From positions 369,268 to 433,267 of the forward strand of contig NW_008710867.1 of the NCBI RefSeq assembly GCF_000327385.1: a stretch of 64,000 nucleotides of DNA, read 5' to 3'. Shown in pieces: positions 50,101-61,777 of this stretch (position 1 is its first letter; each line of letters starts with the position of its first letter). This stretch comes from Lottia gigantea. Lineage: Eukaryota; Mollusca; Gastropoda; Lottiidae. The notes beneath the pieces are model-generated. The model did not search any database and had not been told where the DNA came from. It worked only from the letters and a program-made list of their open reading frames with translations. The translations under genes and the position numbers were made by a program.

Positions 50101-53100
50101 CGGTGGATACCAGAGGCTAATTAAGAATCATTACGTTTCTGGCTTGGTGGGTTGTTCCAAAACTTGCTTCCCTTTTTTTGCCCGTACCTGATGGACATCT
50201 TATTGTGTCTTTTCAGTCAAACCAAAGAGAACCCCGAGGAGTAAGAACAAAAGAAGAAGAGTGTCGTACCCACCAATGTTTTCCACCATTGTGGAGAAAG
50301 TGGAAGAGGAGGAGGTCGCTGCTAAAGAAGCTAGGTTCGCTCCTCCTTCTCCCCTCTCAGAACTCTACGTTGGGATTACGTTAAAATCCAGACACACGTG
50401 GCCCAAATTTCTGGGAGAATGGGCATTCGCTGAAGATGCCATACGAAGTTGTTCAGGTGAGGCAACGCATTTTATTTTTTTCATTTGTTTTGGTGGTATT
50501 TGGAAGAAGCTTATGAATCACGATAAAACAAATTAAATTTCAAATTCTATAAGGCATTCCAATTTCACATAAATATATTTTAAATACGACATTATGCTTT
50601 CTCTCCTCATGAATATTCATAAGCTTCTTCTGTGATCTAAAGAAGAACATCATAAAATTCACTCACCAAAGAGGAATTTTACGATTTTCTAGAAATTATT
50701 TATTCATGAAAGTGTCAAGAAATTCGAGAACGTGTGCCGAGGTGTTGTTTAAATAAATTTATGAAATTTTGTGACATTTTCTGAACTTTGGCCTACCTTC
50801 TTTGATCCGGTGACGAAGCTTACGTAATCTACTTGGTACAGCTTCGTCGATGATCAAGCTGCATGTCATATCTTGGGATAAATTAAGCTTTGCGATTGGT
50901 TTAAAAATTTGGCTTTTTATTATTCTGATTCAATTCAAAAAATCTCTTGACATTTAAATTTTCACTTAGGAAAAATACCGAAAGAAAAATTGAATATTTT
51001 AAACCTGAAATTTTTGGCAGTATCAAATTTTGTTTGAATATTTCATGAATAAATGAATAATATACACGTATTTGAATAAATAAGTCTAATAGCGTATACT
51101 TGTTGCAACTTGCTGCATTTTTAACTCAATGAAATATGTATGGCATGGTATTTATCGTTAATCTAATTCTACTTGAGCATGTTCTAATCTGTCTGCTCTT
51201 TTTGAAAAATGGGGGCTTAGCAGCTTTGCAATTAACATGTTTAATTAACTCACAAAATTTCAGGGCGCAATTCCCAAGGGTGGGTTAAAATCAACGCCTT
51301 TGATAAACTGTGTTATAAAGGGATCACAGTCTCACAGGGATTGCAGGTCGTTCATTGGTGTATTCAAAGTTATGGCATGAGACACATCAACTTATGGAGT
51401 TGGGGGCTTTTTCTAAATAAGTGGTCGTAAGGTTTAAAGGCTTTAGTGCTCTAACAATACAGGGACAGTGACTGGTAGGGATAGGAGGAGTTGGGTGTTG
51501 GGACCACTTTGTCTTAAATCTTATCTTGGTTGTGGGTTGGGTGTTTTAACCAAAGATTTTAGGGTGCAGAGGGTTGGGTGTTTCAACCAAAGGGTTTATG
51601 GTTTAGGGTACAAAGGGGGTGTCTCTTGGTCAAAGGGTGGCAAGATTTGTGGTAGAGTGGTTTATATATATATTTATATATCCCTCTATTGCAGAGTGCA
51701 GTGAGGCGAGTGAGGACATCATGGATGTGCCAGAGCCTGACGATGTCTTCAAATCCGATTCACAGATCCATCCTTTGTGTTCCATTCTAAAGACATCTTC
51801 CAAGCAGTTCTTTCTGGGGGATATCGACGACAACGAAGAAATCAAAATTTCACGAGAGTCTTTTGACAAACTCAACATTCAGTCTTCGGGGGACGGAGAA
51901 AGCTCCGGAGCTTCGGGAACGGAAAGGAATAACAATTTTACTAACAAGCTAGATAAACCCAATAATTTAGAACTAACCTCAAATGGTCCTCTGTTCATGA
52001 ACAATTCTGTGTCGGCACCAGAAATCTTCAACAACAATATGCATGTGCATCCGGAATCTGGGTCAAATCTTCAACACACGCATGTGCATTCAGAATCCAG
52101 GTCAAATGATCCGGGAAAGCATGTGCAATCGGATGCATCTTCGGAACTGCATGTACTTGGAAGTGTTCCTACAACGAATAAAAATTCTAGGATTAAAAAA
52201 CGGAAGCTTAGTGGTGTTCAAATTTATTACCGGGAATGCGTGTTGGTGTTAATAGTGTTCACCTTTCTGGCTCTGTGTTTTGGAATTTCGTGTGGGCGTT
52301 TTATTATCACCATACTGGGACTCCATGTTATTTATGCAGTTTCTAAAAGTCTTTTGGATAAATAGCAGTAGCTCTGGCTCTTGGCTATTGGATTATGATT
52401 TCGGCATAAAAGTCGGTTCGAAATGTTCCCCTGTTTGGACAATAGCAGTTTAAACTAAAAATGTTGCTTTGCAAAAAGTGTATCGGAGCGAATTAGGAAA
52501 CGCGAACTGCTTACTTTGGGTGGTTCATGTGAACCGTTTGATTTTTTTGTGTATGTGATCTCTAAAATTGCATTTTGGATTTTCAGAAGGAACTCGTTCA
52601 CATCAGCATTAATATTTTCTTTAAATCTAGCTTATTATTAATATTTTTTTGAGTGTTGATACGAACATCTTTTATGGACATTATCCCTGCCGATGTGTAA
52701 TTATGTTCACCACGAAATATTGTTCGTGTTAAGTTAAGTTAAACTGTGCAGGTTTCTGGAAAGAGACTCAGCTGTAAATGGAATATGCATAGCATCTTAC
52801 ATCATTTCAACCGACAAGACGCTCTTCAATGCCAGCCCGCCCTCCAACGTTATGACCCCAGTATTGGAACTGTCTAGCATAAAGCTAATAGAAATCCTTG
52901 ACTTGATATTGAAATGTCGGATGTATATATCGTGAACACTGACAGAATCTATTTGATGTATATTTGATTAACTCTTCAACTTCCAAGCCATTACTCTGAT
53001 TGTCCATCAACAAGCCAGTTATTTATAGAATGATATTAAACCATGGCCTTGGACTCGTCAATAATACGCACATTTGGCATTAGCGTCTTCACCCTAAACT

Positions 53101-56100
53101 GAAGTGTGTGTGTTGAAAAGGAGGGGGGGGGGGTCTTTCAGATACTGGCGTTCCTATGATCATGAGGCTCTCCCCCCCCCCCCCCCCAAAAAAAAGAAGG
53201 GGGCGGCACAACTTCTTCTTAGGTAACCCTTAACAGCTTCCACAAAGCTGAATCAGAGCGCTGGCGGATTTTCAATGGTTAATCGTATGGTAGACTCTAA
53301 CACATGGGTCCTTAGCTTTCGTTCCACTCGGTTGACAAGACGGTTTTATGTCATTACCGAAGCTTGTGTCTAGTTGGTTATCAGACTAAAAATAGGTAGC
53401 AATATATCACAGTCTTGAACTAGCTCCAATCGATAACCATTTATCAATCAAAATCATTCGATATTCCGTGATACCATCAGTGACATAAATAGCCTGTTTA
53501 CAACCATATCAGACAAAATTACAAAATGACTGAGGCTGTTGCTGATTTTCCTTGCGCATCTTGTTTGCATAACACGATAAGCTCACTCAGTGCACAATCT
53601 TTACGATGCTGAGCTGAATAACATGGCCAACATCGGTGTTCCAGTAAAGTGAGCAAACCGTTAGCAGATAGTATATAATACATTGCTGTCAATAAAGACT
53701 ATTTCGTAATCATTTATATAATAGAAACAATAACGCCCCGGGGCTTCGTTCTGATGAATATATATAGAACAAATTTCCCCCACAAGGAATTGAAGAAAAT
53801 ATTCCCCAGATATCGTCGGCTTAATATTGTTAATCAACTGTCAAAATAACTTTGTCAAAACACAAATACCCAATAAATTGTATTAGCTTTATAGCGAGGA
53901 CATTTTTCGTTAGATATTCTGGATAAGATTTTGGATAAGAACTGCGTCGAATCTTTTAGGTGGTTTAAGAATGAAAGTTTGTTGATTTTTTTTTTATTTG
54001 TTTAAGAAATATAGCTTTAATATATTTATGTACAATATTGTTGATATTTAATGTGTACATGATGTACACTTTCCACCCGGTACTGGTCGTTGAGTTTTTG
54101 TTTAATCACGTTAGCTTTAAATAATGAATCTATTTTCTTTTAATTATGTAGTGATAGCTTTAATAAATGTGATCACATTCGAATTTATCATCATTATACA
54201 TCTTCATCATTGGGCAAAGGGCACCGAGAACATCAAATTAATACCATTAGATATAGCTCTCTGTAATGGAGTGCTGCATTGAAAAGCCCGGTCGCATAGT
54301 GGCGTCGGGTGTTCTGATAGGATGTGTAGACCCTGCTTCGCAAGTGAGTCACTATCAACGACCCACTAGCTGTCACTAACTGTTAATTTTTATTCATTGT
54401 ATCATTGTATTAAAACCATATGTAAAAAAATAAACGATTTTAATTGCTAACAGATTTTGAAATAGACTTAATACTTGAGTTGCCATGGTGCAAGAGACTA
54501 GGTTGGTTTTTCGATTTTTAAATTGACTTAGATTTCGGAGAAGGGAGGGTTTGGTTCTCCCAAATGTACAGACCGAAGATGGAACAAATACTTCATTGAG
54601 AAATTGGAAGAGGTGATCTAGATCAGCTGAGTAGTTTCTTTCTGTTAATCTTCATTACTTTTCCTTGGATCCGGAACAGATCAACAGCCATCTACCACTA
54701 AAATCAAAATAGCATCACCAAATCTGTCAACAGTGTGTGGGTCTTGAATTCATAATTATGCATGTGTTTGGTGTTTGTCGATTGGCACTTGTGTTTACTG
54801 ATAAACCATCCGTTGATGACTTGATCTTCAGTGCATTTATTACGATTCTGGCATGGAAGGTTGTAGAGGTATAGATCTATACTAACATATAATACTCCAA
54901 TTCTTCCATCCGAGAATGTCTTTGTGGTGTTTTACCTTTTTGGATGTTCTTTGCCTTCATTCAATGGAAGCTAAAAAAAATGTCCTGATCTGCCCTGAAT
55001 CTATTTTACAGACTTGCTTTTAATTTCAGATGAAACTGAGAGTCCACCAACCAGTCCAGATGGTACAGAAGAGAAGATCAATGTAAGAGTCAAGGTCTCT
55101 AACAAGCCCGTCAAATCTATCCTCAAGACTCGGCGCCGACCAGAAGAACGAGAAAAAAGCGTGGAGCAGAAACAATCGAGTGATCAGCCAACACCTAAGG
55201 ATACAGCAGTGACAGCTGCAAAGAAAACGTCCGAAAATGGTACTGTCGTTACTCCTAGCACCACATCGGCCAGTAAGACCAGCTCAAAACGAACCGAGTC
55301 CAAGAAAACCACAACGACTACCACCACAACTACCACTAAAACCACTAAAACTACATCAACCACGAAAACCAATGGTAAATCCTCTGCTTCACCGGATTCT
55401 GGTCAGGCTTTAGTCTCCCCACAACCAGCCAAACCAGCAGTTACCACTAAATCCGAAACTAAAGCATTAGAATCAAAACAACAAGATGCTATATCCCTGA
55501 AAGGTACCGAAACGAAGACTACAACCAATGGATCTGCTATTACTACGACAGCGACGTCCACTACGAAAAGCAACACACGGACACTTACTGCTCATCGTAT
55601 TGAAGAGACGCGACAAAGCGTCAAACAACAAGCTAGTGGAACTGAAACAAAAACAACACCATCTGGGGCAGGTCCCGGTAAACCTTCACCACAAGAACAA
55701 GTCGCTATCAATAAAGCTCCGTCCCAAACTAACTCGACTCAACCGAATACTAAAGAAGAGGAGGAGAAGAAACCCTTGTCCAAAACTCAGAGCCTTCAGG
55801 AACGATTGATCAAGAAAACAACACAAACTTCGACATCATCTGGTAAAAAGATATCCACAGGATCTTTGGGGATATCCAAGATAACCGAGAAATTAACTGG
55901 CGCTCCGGCAAACCAAAAGGAAAATGGTGCAGTCAAGACTAGCCCAACAAAGGATACAAAACTCAGCCCAACAAAAGTCAGCCCTACAAAAGTCATTGCA
56001 ACAACATCTGCTACAGGACAGAAAGCTTCGACGGTTTCCCAATCGTCAACGCTAACAACGAGTTCATCGTCTATGAAATCGGCAACGCAAACGACGAAGT

Positions 56101-59100
56101 CTTCCGCAAGTAATGGTGCAATAAGGGCTAACGGTCCGTTGAAATCTGTACCACCAACCACAGCAGCCGCTGTAGAGTCTCCAACGAAACAACCAACGAC
56201 GATGAATCAAAGTCAGCAGCCACAGGCGGCTACTCAACCATCGTCCAGTCCAAAACAACCAACACAACAATCACCAATACAAAAACAGCCGCAAACGGCA
56301 ACGACACAAAAAACCACTACGACACAACAAACGCAAGTTACACAAAAACTGACCCAATCTCAGACTGCTACGGTCCCTAAAACAGTTATCCCTCCTCAAA
56401 CGTCTACTGCAACGGTACAAAAAACTGCCGCCATGAGTTCTACTACTACAACTGATACAACCCAAAGCATGATGAAATCCACCGAATTGCAAAAACCTGC
56501 AACATTGTCCCTTAATGCTAACGATGTACGATCGGTCGAAGCTTTACCTACAAAACTAGTATCTTCACCTCCCCCTACGCCATCTAACACTCAAATCAAA
56601 CTAGCATCACCAAATCCGTCCTCGAAAGGAAATGGCCAGTCATTATCCACAACACCAGTGAAATCTCCAGTGGTCGAACTGCCCGTAACACACCAGACAG
56701 GACCGGTTCACAATATGGCACTCCCGGGCAAACCAACACCAGAATCTAACGATCCGAAATACAAAACAACTGCCTTGATCAAAACAACCCAACAAAATCA
56801 AGTATCCAGTACTTCCTCAGGAACAACTGGCGCACAAAAGGTTACATCTATGGGTACACCTAATGTGCAAAAGGTAACCAGTCCTACAGCAACATCTGGA
56901 GGAATGCCTGTTGTACAAACCGTTACCAGTCCTACAACTTCATCTGTAGAAACGGGCAAAGCGCCGCGGTTGGTTCGTCAGGAATCTGTCGGAGTGATGG
57001 TCGTTAATAACTTGGTTGTAGATCAGAGAAATCAAGATGGCAACAGAAGACGTGAACGAAGCCCAGCTGTCACTCATACTGTTACAACTACTGTTCGATC
57101 CAGAGAAACGTCTCCAGCAACAAATCGAACCAGAGTCCGCCGGGAAAGGGGTGATCGCGGTAAGAGTCCAATAATGCAGCTTCTTCCAACAGATCTTCGT
57201 CCAAAATCCCCGGTCACGTCTAAACCGAGTGTACCTTCTCCTGTACGATATCTTCCAATTATATCGGTAAAAGAAAGACCTACAGAGAAAGTTATCGTCC
57301 ACCAACCTACAGTAGCATCAAAGGTCATTGATCTAAGAGGTATTGGAAATGCTAAAACTGGGGAAATTGGGGAAATACAGCGATCACCTTCAAACGTTGT
57401 CGTTCAGAGGTCCATCACTTCCACACCTGTGGAGTTCGTCAAACCATTCGGTGCTGGAAATGACCCGATTCAGGGATTGAAGCAAACGTTTACTACACAA
57501 GAGATGCAAACCCAGAAAGCCGAGACCTCGTGCGACAATCCTACAGCAGGTATAAAACGATCAATTAGCACGGAAAAAATACACTTGATAGACAAAAATA
57601 CGGATGTCATCGCTAGTGCAGCATTAGGACCCGTTGGTGCAAAAGCCGCTGTTGTGGATACAGATCTAATAAGAACTAAGCTAATTACAGAGCAACCAGC
57701 TGTTCCTTCTGATAAAGTGCAGCCCGGCCTGGTACCAGTTCAGGCAACTCAGAAAGAAATCCTAACGAAAGAAACGACGAAAAGAACAATAATGGAGGTG
57801 GGAAAGAACAATCTACCAAAGGGGACTGTCATGATCGAAAAACCAGGATCCGTTACTAAGATGATAGAAACTCCGGGTAGAAAAACTTCCTTGGTGGGAT
57901 CCTTGACTAACAGATACAACACATCTTCGTCAAGTTCAGGATCTACTTCGCCTTCTTATCTGGGAACTTCCAGAAGTCCATCACGTAGTCCTTCTCCAAG
58001 CAGGATGATCCACGGGGACAACACTTGGCAATCGAAACCTCAGCCAACTGCTTCCCCCCAACCCACTGGAAGATCACATGCACCGTTACAATTCAAACCA
58101 GTAGATTCTGCTTTAAGTCCACAGATTGTCTTAAGTCCGGGTGAAAATCAGCGAGAAATCATCCTCGGAGGGTCCAGTTGGAATACCAGACAAGCCCCAG
58201 TGCCACCCAAAAGGGGGAGCTCAGTGGAAAGAATGTTAACATCATACAGTGCAAGTCCAACGAGGAAAACATCACTACAGTTTACTCCCTATTTCAGTCG
58301 AACGGAACCTAAAAGACCAGTGGACATAACGCAATACCTAGGCCAGGGACAGAGTGTTCCAAGAATGGATAGATCACGACGTGCTCAATCTGAAGATAGA
58401 CTTCCGTCCATACCAATGTATCCATCGAGAGGTGCAACGTCACCTCCACAAAGACCACCTCCACCAAATTGGTCCTTTGCTGCTCCTTTGAATAGAAGTG
58501 TGTCCGTGGACGTCATCCCTGGTTTGGTTGAAACTGACAGGGGTTTTTCCATGTATCAAGAAATCCCCGTAGAACATCATATGTCTCCGGACAGCGCTGC
58601 AACGCTTCCGAGACGCAGGAAACGACGCAACTCAGTAGAATTGTTAGCACATATGTTTGATGGAGGGACGCCTGCTCCTGTGGATAACTCTCGAGCTAGT
58701 GCTGATTTATCACACCAATATCAAGATATGGGTCAGCAATTACTAACCCAAATTCAAGCCTTTGGAGATGCGTCATACGATTTCGAGGAAGGTGCAACTA
58801 CCTTGCCTAGAACTAAAGACAGTCATGGAGGGCCTAGATTAAAACGGCGAAATTCTGTGGGGCACATGGCAAAAATATTTGATCAGGGAGTACCAGTTGT
58901 ACAGAAGGACGAAGATGCAATTCCAATTTACGGAGGGTCACAGCAATGTTTGCCTCAAGCACCTGTCAACGTTGTTCATCCGTACACTGATAACAGCCCG
59001 TATAACTCTCGACCGCCCGAAGCCTACCATCAACCTCCACTGTCATCCAGACTATCTGCTTCAACACCTCATCTATCTTCTTCAATGTCCAGAAGTCCGA

Positions 59101-59480
59101 CAGCAGCTCAATATCGAACAGCAACGGGAATTCAGTCACAGAATAAAGCTAACCCGGTTGCAAATCAAAGTCGAACCCGTCGAGCCGCTGCATGTTCCTT
59201 AAATCTTAAAAATGTTTCTGGTGTCCGATCACCAAAAAACCCATCAGTTCTAAATCAAAAGCCAACTTTACAGCGGTCGCTGAGCCTGCAGCCTCAATCA
59301 CCACAAAAGGTCACCCTACGCCAACATCCAGCTAAATCTGCTGAGGCAGAAGAAGTCAAGTCTTACAAGAGATTGTCTGTGGGAGAAGCGGCTCGCCTTT
59401 TCGACCAGAAATCACCAGAGTCGCCTCCTCCAAGAAAGAACCCTAGTTTAGCGCAGAAATTTCTAGCCAAATTCAAATAA
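35116..59480 (+). CDS. Large I-set Ig-domain protein, long isoform (1697 aa)
   Basis: Exons 35116-35233, 39538-39822, 50217-50456 and 55030-59480; all internal junctions are phase 1 with GT/AG borders. The start context is ataATGg. Exon 1 is acidic (ELNYDDLDELDIETLL). Exon 2 is one I-set Ig domain, residues 41-133, with C63, W75, C116 and the DEAGYKC signature. Exon 3 has a basic cluster (KRTPRSKNKRRR) and LGEWAFAEDAIR. The 4.45-kb last exon encodes a disordered Thr/Ser/Pro/Gln/Lys-rich region with a poly-Thr run, SILKT at 244-248 and, near the C-terminus, three copies of an R-x-S-V-x4-A-x-x-F-D motif. An alternative last exon lies at 51695-52365. The Ig domain recalls titin/palladin/SPEG-type cytoskeletal proteins, but I cannot name an orthologue. 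Confidence 0.85.
36105..36292. repeat. ATCCC/ATCCT pentanucleotide microsatellite
   Basis: About 37 units of CCATC or CCTATC type in the first intron of the Ig gene, with blocks of CCCAT, CCCGT and CCTAT variants. The pyrimidine-rich flank starts near 35920. Confidence 0.95.
47305..47557. other. Assembly gap (253 N)
   Basis: A run of N followed immediately by a run of about sixteen G. The gap probably results from the homopolymer and the adjacent repeat. Confidence 1.
47690..47960 (+). mobile_element. Dispersed element family X, copy 3
   Basis: Carries TAACGTTTTATATACGTTTT, ATAATAAGTCTTCGGAGTAC, GCACGGAGGTACAATG and AATACCCCATA, inverted relative to 10081-10320. A C22 run and a long CT-rich tract follow (to about 48480). 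Confidence 0.6.
48041..48480. repeat. Pyrimidine-rich tract, CCTGTCTCTTTCTACCTTCC units
   Basis: About ten imperfect units of roughly 31 bp (TCTAATTCCCCCTGTCTCTT, then TCTACCTTCC). Counterpart of the purine tract at 9661-10080. Confidence 0.75.
51695..52365 (+). CDS. Alternative terminal exon: membrane-anchored short isoform (437 aa)
   Basis: The acceptor CTATTGCAG precedes 671 bases in the phase required by exon 3 of the Ig gene, ending in TAG; with exons 35116-35233, 39538-39822 and 50217-50456 it gives exactly 438 codons. The first 34 residues (ECSEASEDIMDVPEPDD...SILKT) align without gaps to the start of the 55030 exon. A polar region with HVHPESGS/HVHSESRS repeats follows, then a hydrophobic C-terminus of two spans (VLVLIVFTFLALCFGISC and FIITILGLHVIYAVS) ending SLLDK, preceded by basic RIKKRK. 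This predicts a tail- or hairpin-anchored membrane form with the Ig domain in the cytosol. Confidence 0.8.
52366..55029. other. Interval between the two alternative last exons
   Basis: It serves as 3' UTR of the short isoform and intron of the long one. It has G12 and C19 runs about 50 bp apart (53121-53190). AATAAA near 53691 is a possible late polyadenylation signal. No further exon is supported. Confidence 0.5.
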
Positions 59481-60110
59481 AATTTTTAAAAACATATTAT
59501 GTGAGTATACCAACTTTGAAATTTATCCTAGATAGACTTTAGCTCCATCATGATCAACTTTGGCAGGTTCCATGGAAGCCAATGTCACTGTGCAGCTAAA
59601 GCATTCGTTGGTCATGGATTTGAAATATTTAAACTCCTTCCCCGAAATTCAAACACCTTTAACAATTTTAGACACACTTGTAATAAGTAATGTCGTCACT
59701 CTATATCCATTTCAGAGAGTCCACATAGCTAATCTTGTTTCTTCTTATTGCCTTACAGGTATCATTCAATTTGCAACAAGTCACAATGCTTCAACACCTA
59801 CAGCTTCAGTTCTACCAAAACTACCAGAGAGTTTCGCCATTTTAATTTTCGGTTTTGGTTATGAAAGAGATGGGACGAACTTGCACTTATTAGAAGGAAG
59901 GATGCAAGTGCGGATGGTTGGGTCTTATTTCGAGTTGCTGTCGAGTTTTGGAGCTTGGGCGCTATTGAAAATGAAACTGTTGTTGTATATCTTTTGTCAT
60001 AATATCATAGTCTTCGTACGTGCATTGAAAATCAGAGTCTATTCTCTGATATAAACGGTACAAATATGCACGTTCATGTTCGAAATGACCTAGTTTATAT
60101 CATAGCTGTT

Positions 60111-60116
60111 AATAAA
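60111..60116 (+). terminator. Candidate polyadenylation signal, long isoform
   Basis: AATAAA about 630 bases after the stop codon at 59480, in an AT-rich 3' region. Motif and position only. Confidence 0.4.
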
Positions 60117-60342
60117 TAAGTGTGTTTGTACAAAGTTAAATAGTAATTAGTAATTTATTAAGGGGTAATTTCTCGTAAGTTTGATTTTCGAAGAGGAATA
60201 TACGAGTGTTGTATCCTTTAATGGTACCGGAGCCTAGTCTTTCAGGATTAAATAAATTAAGGAAAAATGCGTGTATATATATAATAATATATGTTTATTA
60301 AGTGTTTGACGTGATTCACTCAAAAATATTGATTTATGAACT

Positions 60343-60575
60343 GGAACATTACTTGATCAATTTGAAAACATTACTGGATCAATTTGAAAACATTACTGGA
60401 TCAATTTGAAAACATTACTTGATCAATTCGAAAACATTACTGGATCAATTCGAAAACATTACTGGATCTATTTGAAAACATTACTTGATCAACTTGTAAC
60501 TTGAAAACATTACTGGATCAGCTTGAAAACATTACTGGATCAGCCTGAAAACTTACTTGATTATTTGAAAAAGTA
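60343..60575. repeat. 22-bp minisatellite GAAAACATTACTGGATCAAT
   Basis: About ten units alternating TGGATCA and TTGATCA variants, between the Ig gene and the TOM70-like gene. Confidence 0.9.
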
Positions 60576-61448
60576 CTTGATGTATTCAATCAAGAATTAC
60601 TTGATCAATTTCTCGATAAATTTACGATCAGTTACTACGATTAAATTTGTAGATCAAATGAAACTTTTTCCAGTCGAAAGATAAAATTAAATGGACACTT
60701 TGATCATCGACTTTATATTGAATAAACAACAGGGTGAATTGCGTTGAAAGTATTAGAATTTTAGTTTAATTTTCTGTTTTTTGTTCAACTTCTCTGATCT
60801 CATTGATTTTTCTCTGTTAAAAATGTAAAATAAAAACTAAAATTATATCATCTGAGTGGACTCTCTCTGAGAGAAATATCGAGGTGGCAAACCGATTCGC
60901 AAAGCGGCACCCCAATATGTTGTTCCCGAATATGGCAATCGATCATTTAGAAAAAGTCGCAGTGAAGTTTTACGTCCTTATTACAAACATCTTTTTAAAA
61001 ATTATTTTGTACTTCTGTTATAAAATTTATTTTGTTTCGTTATTTTATTTTTTATTTTCAGTTCATTGTTCATTAGCTTTGCTATACTGTTTTATTTATG
61101 ATAATAAATTCTATTCGCATTGAAGCTTTTTTCATGCTTTTAAATTGGCTGGATAATTGTGAAAAATACACCTACAAGGGGGACAACTTCGTAAGAGTAA
61201 ACTTTATTCAGACAACATGTATAGTATACCCTATAGATTTAGTTTATATGCGTAAGTAAGACGTTCAAGTAACGCTGTTTTATAGGAATTTGCTTTAGCG
61301 TTTTATAAATCGTGAAAAAAATACATTATGTGGACGTATCAGATTCAGAGATAAATATTGTAAAATAATTAATCAGTCAAAGGAGATGGTTATTTATAAA
61401 ATAGGTAATTTTGCATATCAAAAACAAATATTCAAGGCATTAAGGCAT

Positions 61449-61560
61449 TGACGTAACGTCATAATAGGAACAAACGAACCGCATAACGTCATGGGCAAAC
61501 GCAATACAAATACGCGACGTCAAATAGTCCTAAGTTTGGAAATAATAATTGTTGACGTAA
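61449..61560. promoter_or_regulatory. Cluster of CRE/ATF-type sites upstream of TOM70-like gene
   Basis: Palindromic TGACGTAACGTCA at 61449-61461, AACGTCA at 61485-61491, CGACGTCA at 61515-61522 and TTGACGTAA at 61552-61560 lie 218-329 bp before the ATG at 61778. An RFX X-box-like GTTGCCAGACAAC occurs at 61680-61692. These fit a bZIP-controlled promoter; function is inferred. Confidence 0.5.
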
Positions 61561-61777
61561 AATTATATTTTTTTGGACAGTTTGGTATCAAAAATGATGC
61601 ATTCGTGTAATTGAACCCCACGGACGGGATTTTTGATTTTTAGGACGTTTAAGAGCAATTCTAAAAAGCGTATCGATATGTTGCCAGACAACGGTGGTAG
61701 TTCCTCATCCTGATAGCAGAACTTAAAGAGTGAAGACGCGCTTTAAGAATTAGGATATTTTTTCGGATTTTTTCGAA

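Larger units (their letters stand above)
39823..50216. other. Long second intron of the Ig gene
   Basis: A 10.4-kb intron, phase 1 on both sides, with no exon I can support. It contains G-rich homopolymer runs (46869-46887), the assembly gap, an element family X copy and a CT-rich tract. Otherwise it is AT-rich unique-looking sequence. Confidence 0.6.

Noticed and set aside
55184-57328. Several long frames opposite the 4.45-kb exon
   Set aside because: Antisense shadows of a low-complexity Thr/Pro/Ser coding region; codon and motif evidence supports only the plus strand.
59560-60054. 164-codon plus-strand frame after the stop at 59480
   Set aside because: Lies where the 3' UTR is expected, has no domain and no acceptor in suitable phase.
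60884-61123. Hydrophobic 79-codon frame upstream of the TOM70-like gene
   Set aside because: AT-rich sequence giving Phe/Tyr/Ile codons by composition; no start context or relatives recognised.
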